Positions 42,483-54,345 of a stretch of DNA of 64,000 nucleotides are shown piece by piece (position 1 is the stretch's first letter; each line of letters opens with the position of its first letter). Location: positions 186,001 to 250,000 of the forward strand of contig JASPKZ010008349.1 in assembly GCA_030220185.1 (NCBI GenBank). The letters run 5' to 3'. The DNA comes from Diploptera punctata. Its lineage: Eukaryota; Arthropoda; Insecta; Blattodea; Blaberidae. The notes beneath the pieces were generated by a model. The model did not search any database. It worked only from the letters and a program-made list of their open reading frames with translations, and was not told the DNA's origin. Position numbers and translations under genes: made by a program.

Positions 42483-42502
42483 ATACTATATATATGTTCT
42501 GG

Positions 42503-42590
42503 ATTCGCCTGGTAGCGTAAGTGGTAGCGCACTGAGATATCAACTCAGAGGTCCGGGTTCGAATCCCGTCCAGGCATTTATTTTTCTTAT
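42503..42590 (+). mobile_element. SINE-E head
   Basis: GGATTCGCCTGGTAGCGTAA and GTCCGGGTTCGAATCCCGTC, then CAGGCATTTATTTTTCTTAT, followed by (TA)n at 42596-42630. It is the least decayed tRNA-like head of the family. Confidence 0.75.
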
Positions 42591-42591
42591 G

Positions 42592-42631
<40 letters not shown>

Positions 42632-42844
42632 TCCATACGTCCTCCGTGAAGATATGGGTGCTCCCCTAGCGGGAGTATCTTGACCAAGATAATTTGGTTA
42701 TACTCATTTCCCTACAGATGTCAGTGACGTGGTCAGTACATCGCCTCAATGTGACATCTAGTAGGGAACTAAGATATTACTTGGTTGGCGGCCGTTAATT
42801 TTGCTCAGAGGCACTAATTTAGACTGTTCAAAATATAACTCGGT

Positions 42845-43490
42845 TTAAGTAAGAGTATTTATCAATTGGTGACAAAGAACAAAATTTAATTTTGGAGACT
42901 GGAGAAACAATAAAATCTTGTAGCGAGATCACATATTTAGGAATTAAAATAAATAAAAATGGGAGTTATGAAGCGGAAATAAGAAATAGATATAATAAAG
43001 TAAAATTTGCAATTGCTTGCCTTAATGAAATATTGTGGGATAAAAATATAAGTAATAAAAATAAAATTAATGTATTTCATACAATTGTTAAAAGCATAAT
43101 TATGTATGGAGCAGAACTTTAAGAAATAAGTATATTTTGGCAACGGAAATGGATTTTATACGAAGGGCAGCAAGAATTTCAAGATGAGAACAAAAAAATA
43201 GAAACTCGATTATAAGGGAGAAAATGAAATTGAAGATACTCTTTTAGATTATATTAAAACTCAAGTAATTAAGATGGTACGGACAAGTCCAGAGAATAGA
43301 GGAGGATCGTCTACCAAAATGTGTTTGGAATGGAAACCTGAGGGAAGACGAGGTAGAGGAAGACCAAAAGCCTCCTGGAGTCAAGAAATATGTTTATTCA
43401 TGAAGGAGAAATATCTATAACCAGGAGATTGGGTGGACCGACAAAATAAGCTATTAGGAGTCGGACAATGTCAAAGACATTAATCAACCG
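42845..43490 (+). pseudogene. LINE C-terminal fragment
   Basis: Frame 42892-43122 encodes SEITYLGIKINKNGSYEAEI, then FHTIVKSIIMYGAEL; after a break come MDFIRRAARISR and GRGRPKASW-like coding. Degenerate copy of an L3-like LINE. Confidence 0.7.
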
Positions 43491-44224
43491 ATGATCTATC
43501 TATAAATAAGAACTCTGGATCTCCCGAATGCGAGCCTCAAACGCTACCGCATGACTCAACTCCCTCATTCAATTAAAGCTTACGGTAGTTGTTGAGAGTT
43601 CTTTTTCGATGGTCACCAATCATACATGAATATTGTTTTAATTACGTGCTAATTATTTCCTTTTAAGTACCGACTTAGTACATTTAAGGAACGAATAAAT
43701 AGCAAGCCAATTGCATCCTCCAAGGTTAAAATGTAGACCAGTTATTACCGAATTGGGAAAAGAAGCAACCAACCACAAAATTTACAGCTTGTCCTGTTTT
43801 CACCAGGCGCTGTCGTATCCAAGTATGGTGTGATTATAGTTTACAAGCGACAGAACGTAAATAAAATTCAAAGTTTGGAAATGAAATCGTTTTGACAGCA
43901 TTATTACACAATTACAATATATCTTGTCTAATATGGCTGACATGGGGAAACAATTGAACCTCGCTCAAACCAAAAATGGTCCTGCAACAATTGAAAGCTA
44001 TCCAAAAAGGAAACTGTTCCAGACATCGTAGCCTTAAATGATTAAAAAAAAATGTTTCTAAACTTTCGATAAAAATGATATGCCTCTATTATTTTAAAGA
44101 TAGGGTCAGCTGTAAAAAACGTTGTATTGCTTCAGGTATTAAAATTGTTACTTAATAACAATAATCATAATATACTGACCAAGACTTTCATGGCTATCGT
44201 TCATGTATTTTAAAATACCTTTTT
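43491..44224. other. Unassigned sequence
   Basis: No supported feature. Confidence 0.35.
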
Positions 44225-44375
44225 TGCGCAATAGTGCGTTTTTTCATATTACCAGCAATGGCGACCATTATCATCATTACAAACATCATCTTCAAGGTAC
44301 TGAAAGTTCAACTTCCTACATTTAGGGGTTGCCAACCTAAATAACTATACTGTAATATTAGTTATACCCACGTGC
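44225..44375 (+). repeat. Dispersed repeat K, copy 2
   Basis: Shares the order of landmarks with 38310-38465; a (CAT)n-like insertion sits in the middle. Confidence 0.65.
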
Positions 44376-44377
44376 CG

Positions 44378-44508
44378 GTGTGGAAAGCAACGGGAAGCTA
44401 CCACACCTAGGCCTGCATTCCCTAGTAAAGCTGCAAGCATAGCATGAAAATGCTATGATTGCAGTGAAAGACCTGCCTTCGGGCAGAATTACTATGGATG
44501 GATGGATA
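44378..44508 (+). mobile_element. SINE-B 3' fragment
   Basis: GTGTGGAAAGCAACGGGAAG to CGGGCAGAATTACTATGGAT, then (GGAT)n. Confidence 0.8.
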
Positions 44509-44641
44509 TATATTTCTATTTTATAGTATGTATACTTCAATTAGGCCTACAATTAGAATGTTTTTAATGTATTTCACCAATTCCAAAAATTAATTGTTTG
44601 TTTCACTTTGTCCTTGAGACAATCCTCTAATGAGAAAGTTG

Positions 44642-44766
<125 letters not shown>

Positions 44767-44769
44767 TTT

Positions 44770-45227
44770 GATACTTTTTTATGCAGGTGTGTAGCCATGT
44801 AGGTATTTGTTTATATTATGATAATTTTTATTTATGGAAAAATAATGCACGTACGGCCAAGCAGGCCCGTGCGCAATGTAAATGCATATGCATTTCGTTT
44901 CTTTTGAAAAAAAAAAAAGCAATAAATTGCATTACTTGGTGAGGCGATAATAGTTTAGACAACACTGCAAGACACGGGCAAGAATCCCGAAAAGGTATTT
45001 TAAAATAAATAAATAATAATAATAACTAATAATACATTTAAATTACCTGTTAAGGCCCTAAGGCCTTGTCTACCACTCAAACAGAATAGAAAAAAATAAA
45101 AAGATTTATTACAAAAAAAATACAAAAAAGTTATTTACGAACATATAATAGATAAAGGTGTATTTATACATTTCAGGGTGTTGATTTCAGATGAGTGTGG
45201 AATGGACCGACACAGTGCCTCCAGAGG
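44770..45227. other. Unassigned AT-rich sequence
   Basis: No supported feature. Confidence 0.35.
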
Positions 45228-45571
45228 CCTCTTTAGTTAGTAAAGTAAGTAAGTTAAGTAAAGTATTCCCACTACAGGCCTCAGGAGGCCTTTGGGGTAG
45301 TGGGAGGTTAAGGCTCCCACTATTTCTAGACAATCGGCACTTGATGTCAGCCGGGTTGTCAGCCCTGCGTGACGGCCGCCTTTACTCCAGAACAAGCGTC
45401 TGGTACTCATTTCCGTTAGAGGCTGAGTCGACCCCAGGGCCATAGTGCCGCCAGAAGGTTTGGGTCAGTTTAAAAATCCTGACCCCCACCGGGACTTGAA
45501 CCCTCGACCTTCCGGGTTGTAGCGCAGTGCCTTAACCACTACGCTACGGCGTGCCCCCCTCTTTAGTTAGT
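45228..45571 (-). mobile_element. SINE-D copy with 14-bp target duplication
   Basis: CCTCTTTAGTTAGT at 45228-45241 and 45558-45571. Inverted head at about 45490-45556 (CGGGACTTGAACCCTCGACC). Confidence 0.85.
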
Positions 45572-45589
45572 TCTTTAGTTATTTATTCT

Positions 45590-46115
45590 GACTGGGATGG
45601 CACACTGTCCTAAACACCTTGAACTTGAAACATCAATGCGCTAGGCTATTGTGGAGATGAGTTGAATGAAAGTCTACTCGACGGTAATGAGAGTTGTGGG
45701 TTATCTCTTGGGTCCGACGCACCAGGCTCTACTTCCATAACCCACACTGTCTTCTTTGGTTTGGGACCTTGACCGAGATGGAGGACTACAACTATCCCAT
45801 TGGCCACTTCTGCTTGTTTTTATTGCTCTGGATCGGAGTCATGAGACTGCACTCTGGTGTTTGACTCCACTAGATCCCTACAATCATATATTTTCAACGC
45901 TTGATTGCCAACCAAACTAATATTCCTAACATGAGATGAGGTGAAGGATGATATGAAATAAATGCATGAGAAATGAAATAACATGAAGGGGAGGAAAGGG
46001 GGAATGGACAATATTGTGGGATGAAATTCGGGAAACGGGAGAACCCCGAGAAAACCCAAAAAAATCCGGGATGGCCCACTATCAATATCCCTCTGGAACT
46101 GCCAGGATTCGAAAC
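45590..46115 (-). repeat. Possible SINE-G
   Basis: The right end has an inverted B-box-like CCAGGATTCGAAACTGGG, and the body contains ACCCCGAGAAAACCCAAAAA. Only one copy is in the window, so this is tentative. Confidence 0.35.
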
Positions 46116-46134
46116 TGGGATTATTTTTTTAATC

Positions 46135-46730
46135 CTTGGGTTTATGCTCGAGCGGACATGAGCTCTCCATACATGCCTATCCTGAGTTAATGTTTTCCAA
46201 TCATCCCCTGTATAATCTACTTCCTTTAATCTTGGTTAATGTTATCCTCCCATCTCATTCTTGGCCTGCCTACTGGGCGCTTTCCCCCTAGTTTTCTTAC
46301 AAGGAGCTTCCATGTGCCGCTTTCATTCCACAATCGTCCCATATTTCCTGTCCATCGCAGTCTACGATACTTAACTGATCTTATTGTATATGATTTCCTA
46401 TAGAAATCATGTAACTGAATGTTATGAAGTCTTGTCTATTAGCTTGTCTGTACATCTCTCTTTTGTCCACACAATTTTGGAAGAAATTTATTCTGAAATA
46501 CTCGTAACTCGTAATATTTTCTCCTACCTTAAAGTAAAAGTTCATGTTTCTCATCCATATAATAGAACTGGGAGAATAACAGTTTTATGTGCTTTGCTTT
46601 CAGTTCAACATTTTTTTTATAGAAGTTGGAATGACAAGAGTCCCTGTAATGCATAATAGCGTGCATTTTCAGAATTGAGCCTACCTTTAATCCCTTTGTG
46701 CATCTTATTCCCATTTGTAATTAGTTTTCA
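46135..46730 (-). pseudogene. LINE-L2 3' fragment
   Basis: Minus-strand L2 landmarks: CCATACATGCCTATCCTGAG, CTCATTCTTGGCCTGCCTAC, AGAACTGGGAGAATAACAGT, CAGAATTGAGCC. Degenerate. Confidence 0.75.
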
Positions 46731-46890
46731 TATTGAAAATTCTGCTAATTTCATGATACTAAACTTTTAATATTAATAAAATTCATTGTTAAAACCGTTG
46801 AGGTGGAGAGTCATAAAATAAAATAAGTTAAAATATATCTTCTTAGGTAAAATCCGTCGTCCTCAACTTATAAAATATGTAATCTTTATG

Positions 46891-46930
46891 CCTGTAGGCC
46901 TTTCAGAACATCCGTTCCATCTTGGGCAGT
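46891..46930 (-). ncRNA. Hammerhead-ribozyme-like motif, PLE-5 left
   Basis: CTG, core CCCAAGA (U4 and G5 both changed to C), helix II GGAAC/GTTCT, GAA, AGGCCT, A, CAG. Core is degenerate. Confidence 0.45.
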
Positions 46931-47118
46931 TCACTCTTCGCTACAGCATCCAGTATGATGGTTGACGCTGTTGGCCCTAATGTGGCTTTGTCGTGACTAA
47001 AGCTTCCTCCTGACGATATCGTATAGTGGGTTGTTTAGTCTGGGAGTGCTTTCATTTATTAAAAGCTTGTTGTCTATTTCCTTGATCATTCTCAGGTCTT
47101 CCAATAGGATTTCCCTCT

Positions 47119-47337
47119 TTGTGTACTATTGTAAGGGTGTATTCTATAAACGCCGGTCATAGAATGAACTCAATAGAAGACACTCTTACAATAGTACACA
47201 AAGAGGGAAATCCAACTAAAATCAACATATTGGAAGACCTGGAAATTATCAAGGAAATAGACAACAAGCTTTTAATAAATGAAAGCAATCCCAGACTAAA
47301 CAACCCACTATACGATATCGTCAGGAAGAATATTTAG
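47119..47337 (+). pseudogene. PLE-5 GIY-YIG C-terminal remnant
   Basis: Contains NAGHRMNSIEDTLTIVHKEG, ILEDLEIIKEI and NPLYDIV, matching the PLE-1 end residue by residue in many places. It stops early at 47335-47337; the following frame still shows TAQDGTDVLKGLHA. Confidence 0.75.
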
Positions 47338-47404
47338 TCGCCACAACACCACATTTGGACCAGCAGCATCAACCATCATACTGGATGTTGTAGCGAAGAG
47401 TGAA

Positions 47405-47442
47405 CTGCTCAAGATGGAACGGATGTTCTGAAAGGCCTACAT
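47405..47442 (+). ncRNA. Hammerhead-ribozyme-like motif, PLE-5 right
   Basis: CTG, core CTCAAGA (G5 changed), helix II GGAAC/GTTCT with loop GGAT, GAA, AGGCCT, A, CAT. Confidence 0.5.
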
Positions 47443-47879
47443 GCATAAAGATGACATATTTTATAAGTTGAGGACGACGGATTTTACCTAAGAAGGTATT
47501 TTAACTTATTTTATGAGTAAACTTTTAGGCTATTATACCTCAATATTATGAAAATTTCTGGTTACAGTCTTAGGAATATTAAATTTAAGTATATATGCTG
47601 AGTTGTTGAATATATATTTTATTTTATTACCAATATGACAAATTATATAATCTATTTTTTTCTGGGGGTTAGAGGAACTCGGGTAATTTCGTGATAGTAT
47701 TAGAGTAAATTCGTGACAAACTTTTTAATTACTCTCCATGTTACATCCAATGCATTTGAAATCCCATTTAGGCTATAAACAGTCAACCCTTGAAACTTTT
47801 CATGGAACCACAGATCACATTGTATCCGTTCACCTTTAGTGTCGAAGAATATCTTCTTGTGTCTTATAAGCCATGTTTC

Positions 47880-48262
47880 CCTTAACAGAGATTTAGGCGC
47901 TCTCCCCCTACAGGGAAGAATTTGAAGCATACTAATTTTGTTACACTTGTTTTCGTACAGATGTCATTTGAGTGGTCCGTGGTCAGCGTTCCGCCTCATA
48001 CTGACATCTAGGAAACCAAGGTAGTACTAGGACGGGAAAATGCTGTAAATTTTGCTTAGAGGCATTTTCATTCAGGCTTAAGGATCTTTTACGAGCCTGA
48101 AAATCTTCAGACTCGAGACCCACGGCTTTAAAGTCCCTCCCGGAGGACTTGCCCCTTGGATTTTTCCATCCTAAAAAATCCATCGACCCCGGCCGGGTTT
48201 GAACCCGCGACCCTCGGGACCAGAGGCAAGGAGCATACCACTAGTCCACCGCGGCCGATTTG
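47880..48262 (-). mobile_element. SINE-F copy 2
   Basis: Inverted head at 48185-48262 (CCGGGTTTGAACCCGCGACC, CTAGTCCACCGCGGCC), body AGCCTGAAAATCTTCAGACT, end GCGCTCTCCCCCTACAGG. Confidence 0.8.
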
Positions 48263-48618
48263 TGTCGAAGAATATCCCCTCAAAAGCGTTCTTCAAACAC
48301 AGACAAGTATTAAATCTAACAACTGCTAAAACGAAATTAAAACATTTCCTCTACAAGTTAACATAAAATACACCCAAAGAACGCTGTTATCACAAATATG
48401 AAAACACAGCCACAAAGTAGATTTCCTGCCATTTTAAAAATAATTTATTTTTCTTGCCAGTACAATTTCGTTACAAACGAAAGAAAAAATATAACGAAGT
48501 TATTCGTGCCATAAAATTAGTCGAGTTCGCCCATTTGAATTTAGCTACATCTTCAAAATTTCCCTCATTTGTCAGTATCTGTCCATTTCCATTATATAAT
48601 GTATTTCTATAGGCCTAT

Positions 48619-49475
48619 ACTTACTTACTCACTCAATGGCACTATCGAACCCGTAGGTTCATGGCCGCGCGGACATAAGCTCTCCATACATCCCTATCCT
48701 GAGCTAATGCTTTCCAATCATTCCCTGTATAATCTACTTCCCTCAAATCATAGTTAATGTTGTTCTCCCACCTCATTCTTGGTCTACCAACTGGGCGTTT
48801 TCCCTCTGGCTTTCCTACAAGAAGCTTCCATGCACGTCTTTCATTCCCCATACGTGCAACATGTCCTGCCCATCGCAGTCTACGAGACTTAACTGTTCTT
48901 ATTATATCTGGCTTCCTATAAAGACCATGTGGTTCATTGTTATGTAGTCTTCTCCATTCACCTGTCTGTTCATCTCTCTTTGGTCCAAAAATTTTCCTAA
49001 GAACTTTATTCTCAAATACTCGTAATCTCCTTTCCTCCCTTAAAGTAAGAGTCCATGTTTCGCACCCATATAATATATATAACTGGTAGAATAATAGTTT
49101 TATATATTTTCAGCTTCACGTTTTTTGAAAGGAGTTGGGACATCAAAAGTCTCTGCAATGCATAATAGCATGCATTTCCAGAATTGAGCCTATGTTTAAT
49201 TTCTTTGTGCGTCTCATTCCTATTTGTGATTATTGTTCCTAGGTATTTGAATTCAGCCACTTCCTCAAAATTTCCCTCATTTGTCATTAGCTGTCCATTT
49301 CCATTATATACTGAATTTCTACCTGTGACCATATATTTAGTTTTACTGATATTTACTTCCAGTCCTAATTTCTTAGTGTTACTCAATAGTGTGTGCGTGT
49401 TGGCCTTTAGTATCTCTCTATAGGCCTATGTGAACACATATTTGGTTTTATTGATGTTTACTTCCAATAAAGTAA
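48619..49475 (-). pseudogene. LINE-L2, longest 3' copy
   Basis: Minus-strand coding: 49386-49012 with GLEVNISKTKYMVTGRNS, EFKYLGTIITN and KNVKLKIYKTIILPVI; 48851-48642 with MGNERRAWKLLVGKPEGKRP, VGRPRMRWENN, DRDVWRAYVRAAMNLRVR. This is the reverse-transcriptase distal part and C-terminal domain of L2. The two pieces are in different frames, and the catalytic FADD part is absent. The tail abuts ACTCACTCAA. Confidence 0.8.
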
Positions 49476-49887
49476 TATCAATGAGATAAATAAAATGCAC
49501 GCTTGATATTCATAGCTTGGCAAGGAAACACGATAGAGAGATTTATATTTTGACATGAGAATGAAGGGAGGGTTAGGAAGAAGAACAAATTTATACGAGG
49601 CGGGATACATCTGTAAGATTATATACACAACTGCAACTTATATCCCTGGAGCCATTCCGCAGACTTTATCTAAACTGCGCGCATGTGCAAGCCCACCCAC
49701 CCGACACACATAAACTGCTTAATGTATTGAAAATGTTCAAATACATTCATTTCATTTCTAAATTACACACGTTCAAATTCTTATCTTTAAATTATACCTT
49801 GAAATATAACCACAGACAGCGACAAACCTCCATTCTGGAAATTAAATCTGCCAACGAACTTTCAGAGGTTGTTCAGGTAATATTTGT
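49476..49887. other. Unassigned sequence
   Basis: No supported feature. Confidence 0.35.
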
Positions 49888-50218
49888 ATATCCATCCATA
49901 GTAATTCTGCCCGAGGGCAGGTCCTTCACTGCAATCATAACATTTTCATGCTATGCTTTGCAGCTTTACTAGGGAATTGTAGGTGTGGTAGCTTCCCGTT
50001 GCTTTCCACACCGGTGAAGGATGATGATAATGATAAGGATGATGATGGCCATATGATTTCGGGGACCGTTTGGGCGTTAAAGTTTTCCTGAAATTTGTCT
50101 TACAGGTGAGGAAAAACCCCGATAAAAACCTCACCCAGAAAAACTGTCCCGACCGGGGATCGAACCCGGGCCCGCTGCGTGACAAGGCAGCACGCTACCT
50201 CGAGACCACAGCGGTGGA
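49888..50218 (-). mobile_element. SINE-B, full-length
   Basis: Inverted head 50145-50218 (GACCGGGGATCGAACCCGGG, CTCGAGACCACAGCGGTGGA), ATG-repeat body, standard 3' end at left. Confidence 0.85.
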
Positions 50219-50329
50219 CTTATTTTTATATACCGGTACTGAATGTTAAAATAATGCATGTAGCAGAATTTGATATTTTTATTTATTATTTAATCTTGTT
50301 ATTAGGTAAAACTTGAATAAAATTTAACA

Positions 50330-50531
50330 AATAGAACAATTGACAACATGAGAAACAACTGGTATGAACATGTTAAAAGAATGCCTACAGACATAATCCC
50401 TCAGCTGTTATTAAAGTACAAACCAATAGGACATAGAAGTGTTGGATGCCCATTTACTTGATGTGAAAACCGGTCAAAACGCCTAATTTCATGAACTAGA
50501 AGAAGAAGAAGAAGAAGAAGAAGAAGAAGAA
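50330..50531 (+). pseudogene. LINE C-terminal fragment with (GAA)n tail
   Basis: MRNNWYEHVKRMPTD coding as at 16920, then CGCCTAATTTCATGAACTAG and (GAA)n. Confidence 0.75.
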
Positions 50532-50544
50532 ATAAAAATTAACG

Positions 50545-51206
50545 TCTGTAAGTCTGGGGGGGGGGGTCTATGAGTCTGTCTGTCCTTTATGGACTCAAAA
50601 ACTGCTTGACCGATTTGGATGGGGTTTTTGCCATAATTTAGATTTTTTGAGGGGGGGGACAATTGACGTATATAACATATTACCGTACAGTATTTTCATC
50701 AAATCGAAAACATTTATTGGCTATATTGTTGAGATTAGAATTTATTGTACTTTCACTCTACTTAATTTTATATTCTTATTTAGTTAATTTTAATTATAAA
50801 TGATATAAAAGTGTCTTCCTTTATCTTTAAATTATTTATTATTCTTTATAGGATTTAATCTCTTTTACATCCCGTATTATTTACCTGAACATATTTAAGT
50901 ACTTAATATATCATGAAAATTAATTAACAATAAAATTAAAGGAAAGTTATAAATTATTATTGCCTCACTATGATGGTTGTCTAGCGGCTCACTTTATTTC
51001 TCCGCAACTGTTATATATAATTAAATACAAATATGCCGATTAGCGGTAAGTGAATGTAAATCATTATCAAGCATTGTCGCGGCACCCGCTTTTATATAAA
51101 CGGACAACCATCATTGTGAGACGATAATACACCTCATAAAACTGGTTTAATTTATATTTATTATGTTTATTCTATTATTCAATATGAGGGCATTTAAAAT
51201 TATATA
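50545..51206. other. RTE-like tail (inverted) and unassigned AT-rich sequence
   Basis: 50545-50660 (TGTCCTTTATGGACTCAAAA) is the inverted match to 22500-22575. The rest is unrecognised. Confidence 0.4.
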
Positions 51207-51208
51207 TA

Positions 51209-51620
51209 TATAGTCCACCGCTGTGGTCTCGAGGTAGCGTGCTGCCTTGTCACGCAGCGGGCCAGTGTTCGATCCCCGGTTGGTACAGTTTTTCTGGGTG
51301 AGGTTTTTATCGGGATTTTTCCTCACCTGTAAGACAAATGTCAGGAAAACTTCAAGGCCCAAATGGTCCCCGAAATCATATGTCCATCATTATCATCATC
51401 ATCCTTCACCGGTGTGGAAAGCAACGGGAAGCTACCACACCTACAATTCCCTAGTAAAGCTGCAAGCATAACATGAAAATGTTATGATTGCAGTGAAGGA
51501 CCTGCCTTCAGGCAGAATTACTATGGATGGTCTCGAGTAGCGTGCTGCCTTGTCACGCAGCGGGCCCGGGTTATATTCCCGCTCGGGACACTTTTTCTGG
51601 GTGAGGTTTTTATCGGGCCG
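51209..51620 (+). mobile_element. SINE-B, full copy plus second truncated head
   Basis: 51209-51528 is complete. At 51529 a second SINE-B head (GGTCTCGAGTAGCGTGCTGC) begins and runs until it is cut by SINE-A at about 51617. Confidence 0.8.
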
Positions 51621-51936
51621 AGAAGGCCCTTAGCCTACCAGCCGGCTGCTGGCATCCACATGTGTCAATCACAGTGGTAGATGATCATCCAGCCAGTGTC
51701 GGGGTGACATGTGGTCAACATGTCGAGTCCCCCAGCCGTTATAGCTGGTTTTTTCAACTTAGAGCCGCTACTTATTGTAGCTACCCAAATGCCTCACGAT
51801 GCTGGGTGGGCACCGATTCCATACTGGCCAAAATACCATTACAAAATTTCTTCCCCCATGGAGACTCGAACCAGCGCAAGTCTCGTAGCTCTGCATCAAG
51901 GCTTCCTGCCTTAACCACTCGGCTACGGCGCGGGAC
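51617..51936 (-). mobile_element. SINE-A, full-length
   Basis: Body CCCCCAGCCGTTATAGCTGG and inverted head ending CTCGGCTACGGCGCGGGAC. Confidence 0.85.
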
Positions 51937-51973
51937 ATATATGTATGTCCCTGTGTATATATATATATATATA

Positions 51974-52443
51974 TACAGGATGTAACAGGACCTCACCGAC
52001 AAAATGATAGGGATGATGGGCCATGCCAGAGAGGGGATAATTTTTTGTGAAGGAATTGAAGGAACATATAGTCGCAAACACGTCGTTTATGAGTTATGTG
52101 CAGATGAAGGTGTTCACCCGTAAGAGTCGGAATTGAATACAAACAATTGTAAACATATCATTTCGTTGAAAAATACATGTTTTACAATAAGTATTCAAAC
52201 AGTCGACCCTGTGCCTCATTGTATGTTTGATATCGTCGCAGCAACGATCGGCCAGCACGGCCGATGATGGCAGGATTATTTTTGACGTCGACAAAACACT
52301 TATTATTTGAACACATATTGTAAAAACATATTTCTTCAATAAAATGATACGTGTACAATTGTTTGTATTCAATTCCGACCCTTACGGGTGAACACCTTCA
52401 TTTGCGCATAACTCATCAACGACGTGTTTTCCTGTTACACCCT
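51974..52443. mobile_element. Non-autonomous DNA transposon with long terminal inverted repeats
   Basis: Ends ACAGGATGTAACAGGA and TCCTGTTACACCCTGT. The inner parts (CACGTCGTTTATGAGTTATG; GTGTTCACCCGTAAGAGTCG) are mirrored at 52380-52430. The inversion continues into the centre (AATTGTAAACATATCATTTC). No coding capacity. It resembles the ACAGGGTGT-ended insect elements, superfamily not assigned. Confidence 0.75.
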
Positions 52444-52460
52444 GTGTGTGTATATATATA

Positions 52461-52782
52461 TCCACCGCTGTGGTCTCGAGGTAGCGTGCTGCTTTGTCAC
52501 GCAGCGGGCCCGGGTTCGATCCCCGGTCGGGGTAGTTTTTCTGGGTGAGGTTTTTTCCTCACCTGTAAGACAAATGTCAGGAAAACTTTAAGGCCTAAAC
52601 GGTCCCCGAAGTCATATGGCCATCATCATCATCCTTATCATTATCATCATCACCATCCTTCACCGGTGTGGAAAGCAACGGGAAGCCACCACACCTACAA
52701 TTCCCTAATAAAGCTGCAAGCATAGCATGAAAGTGCTATGATTGCAGTGAAGGACCTGCCTTCGGGCAGAATTACTATGGAT
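52461..52782 (+). mobile_element. SINE-B, full-length
   Basis: Head CCACCGCTGTGGTCTCGAGG and GGGTTCGATCCCCGGTCGGG, standard 3' end CGGGCAGAATTACTATGGAT, preceded by (TG)n(TA)n. Confidence 0.85.
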
Positions 52783-53411
52783 ATATATAGAGCCGGAGCT
52801 AAAAAATATATACACCGGGGCACTAAAAAAGTTGTTTTTTGGACGCTTAAATGGCTTATGCTGCCTAAACTATAACATATATATATACCAAATCGATGTA
52901 CACATAACTGAATATCTCAAAAAATCCTACAAAAAATCCGCAATAGCATATGTCTATATTTTACGGATAACTCACAATAACCATTTTTGTCACGAAAACA
53001 CAGCAGGTCCCGCTAGTGTTAACTAAAATATTCATCGTAACGTCACTGAAGGCCAAGGGTATTCCTATGTTTTCTACAAACTTCGGAATTCTCTCTTGTA
53101 TTGGATATATAATCAACGTCCCGATAGAAATGCTCTCTCATTTTTATGATATCTGGTGATGAAAGAATAATTTAATTTCAATGATATGTGCTATCTGTCC
53201 TCACTTCACTGAATAGGCTACGTGAACAATCGAATACGTCGCAAATACAGATTTTTAACCGGGTTGGAAATTTAAACCTCTCATTGTTGTTCATTTATTA
53301 ATTCTAAGAAAAATTGAAGGTATTACGTGTTATTTTACAGTAACTGTTGGAAATGACAACCACTGGCCTGGATGCACAGCTCCGCGCGTCTCACCTCGGA
53401 CAGATGAACTC
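52783..53411. other. Unassigned sequence
   Basis: No gene supported. 53341-53411 (CCACTGGCCTGGATGCACAG) resembles a fragment of an insect transposase-coding element but is too short to assign. Confidence 0.3.
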
Positions 53412-53435
53412 TAAGGGCCGGTTGTACCAACTCAG
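53412..53435 (+). repeat. Candidate Harbinger terminal inverted repeat (left end)
   Basis: TAA followed by GGGCCGGTTGTACCAACTC, the look of a PIF/Harbinger end with its three-base target. The matching right end was not found. Confidence 0.45.
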
Positions 53436-53586
53436 TATAAGTTCTGAATACATGCTATCTCAAGTATTCAGCCAAAATTGCGTTGTACCACGACAGTATT
53501 GCACCTTAGCCGGAGCATAAACTCGGTAGACTTTCTACGGTCATTCGAAGCCGATTATTGTGAAATACTCGAGTTAACTTTCCAAA

Positions 53587-53793
53587 ATGGCAGCCAGAAA
53601 CATGTCTAGAAATTTATTTCTGGATTCTGATAGTGACGACGAAGTATTATACGATATGTTTCTAAAGACCCGGAAACTCAGACAAATCAGGGGAAGACCG
53701 GATCATATTGAAAATTACAATGATGAAGAATTTTTCGTCCGCTTTCGCCTTGATCTCATCAGACATCGATTAGAACATAAAACGAAAAGGTAA
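53587..53793 (+). pseudogene. HARBI1-like transposase, N-terminal exon
   Basis: ATG at 53587 opens 68 codons: an acidic start (FLDSDSDDEVLYDMF), then DHIENYNDEEFFVRFRLDLI, the N-terminal motif of PIF/Harbinger nucleases (HARBI1 family). A donor AAAAG|GTAAGA sits at 53790, so the exon ends there. The start lies 170 bp inside the candidate terminal repeat, as expected for an autonomous element. Further remnants at 54346-54473 and 57744-57830 suggest a decayed element. A domesticated host gene is possible but less likely, given the stops. Confidence 0.65.
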
Positions 53794-54206
53794 GATCTTA
53801 ACATTTTTCGTTTGTATTTTATTATTTCCACAATCATTGTTTAATATTTGTAGGTGATTATTTAAACATTTTTATTTAAAAAGGTATGAGCATGAATTAG
53901 CATTAATACTCGTACTTGAACCTGTAGCTTCATTAGATAATACTGTATAATACAATGCATTTTATAATAGGGGTAGGAGTTTAAAAAATAATCTTCTATG
54001 AAAGTGTGCTTTTCAAAGTATAATTGCTTTTATTTTACACACTATAATTTAACAAAACATTGAAGTGCAAATTTTGAGGTTATATTATAATGCCATTAAA
54101 TTAAAATCTTAATTACAACGTTGGTTATGCCATTGACTTTAAATAAAAAATGTGTATTATGTCGTGTGCCATAACCTTTTTTCTAAACTATCATAAAATT
54201 GATAAA

Positions 54207-54209
<3 letters not shown>

Positions 54210-54297
<88 letters not shown>
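54210..54297. repeat. (ATT)n microsatellite
   Basis: About 88 bp, nearly uninterrupted. Confidence 0.95.
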
Positions 54298-54298
<1 letters not shown>

Positions 54299-54345
54299 CA
54301 GGATATTATCAGTAACATAACCATAATTTTTTCAACATTCTACAG

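Larger units (their letters stand above)
46850..47515. mobile_element. Fold-back Penelope-like element (PLE-5)
   Basis: Left part (46850-47140) and right part (47145-47515) are inverted PLE 3' ends meeting near 47150 (TTGTAAGGGTGT against ACACTCTTACAA). Both tails (AAGTTGAGGACGACGGATTT on the right) face outward. Confidence 0.8.

Noticed and set aside
51662..51985. 107-codon frame as a gene
   Set aside because: Lies entirely in a SINE-A copy, read antisense to it, and the adjoining (TA)n.
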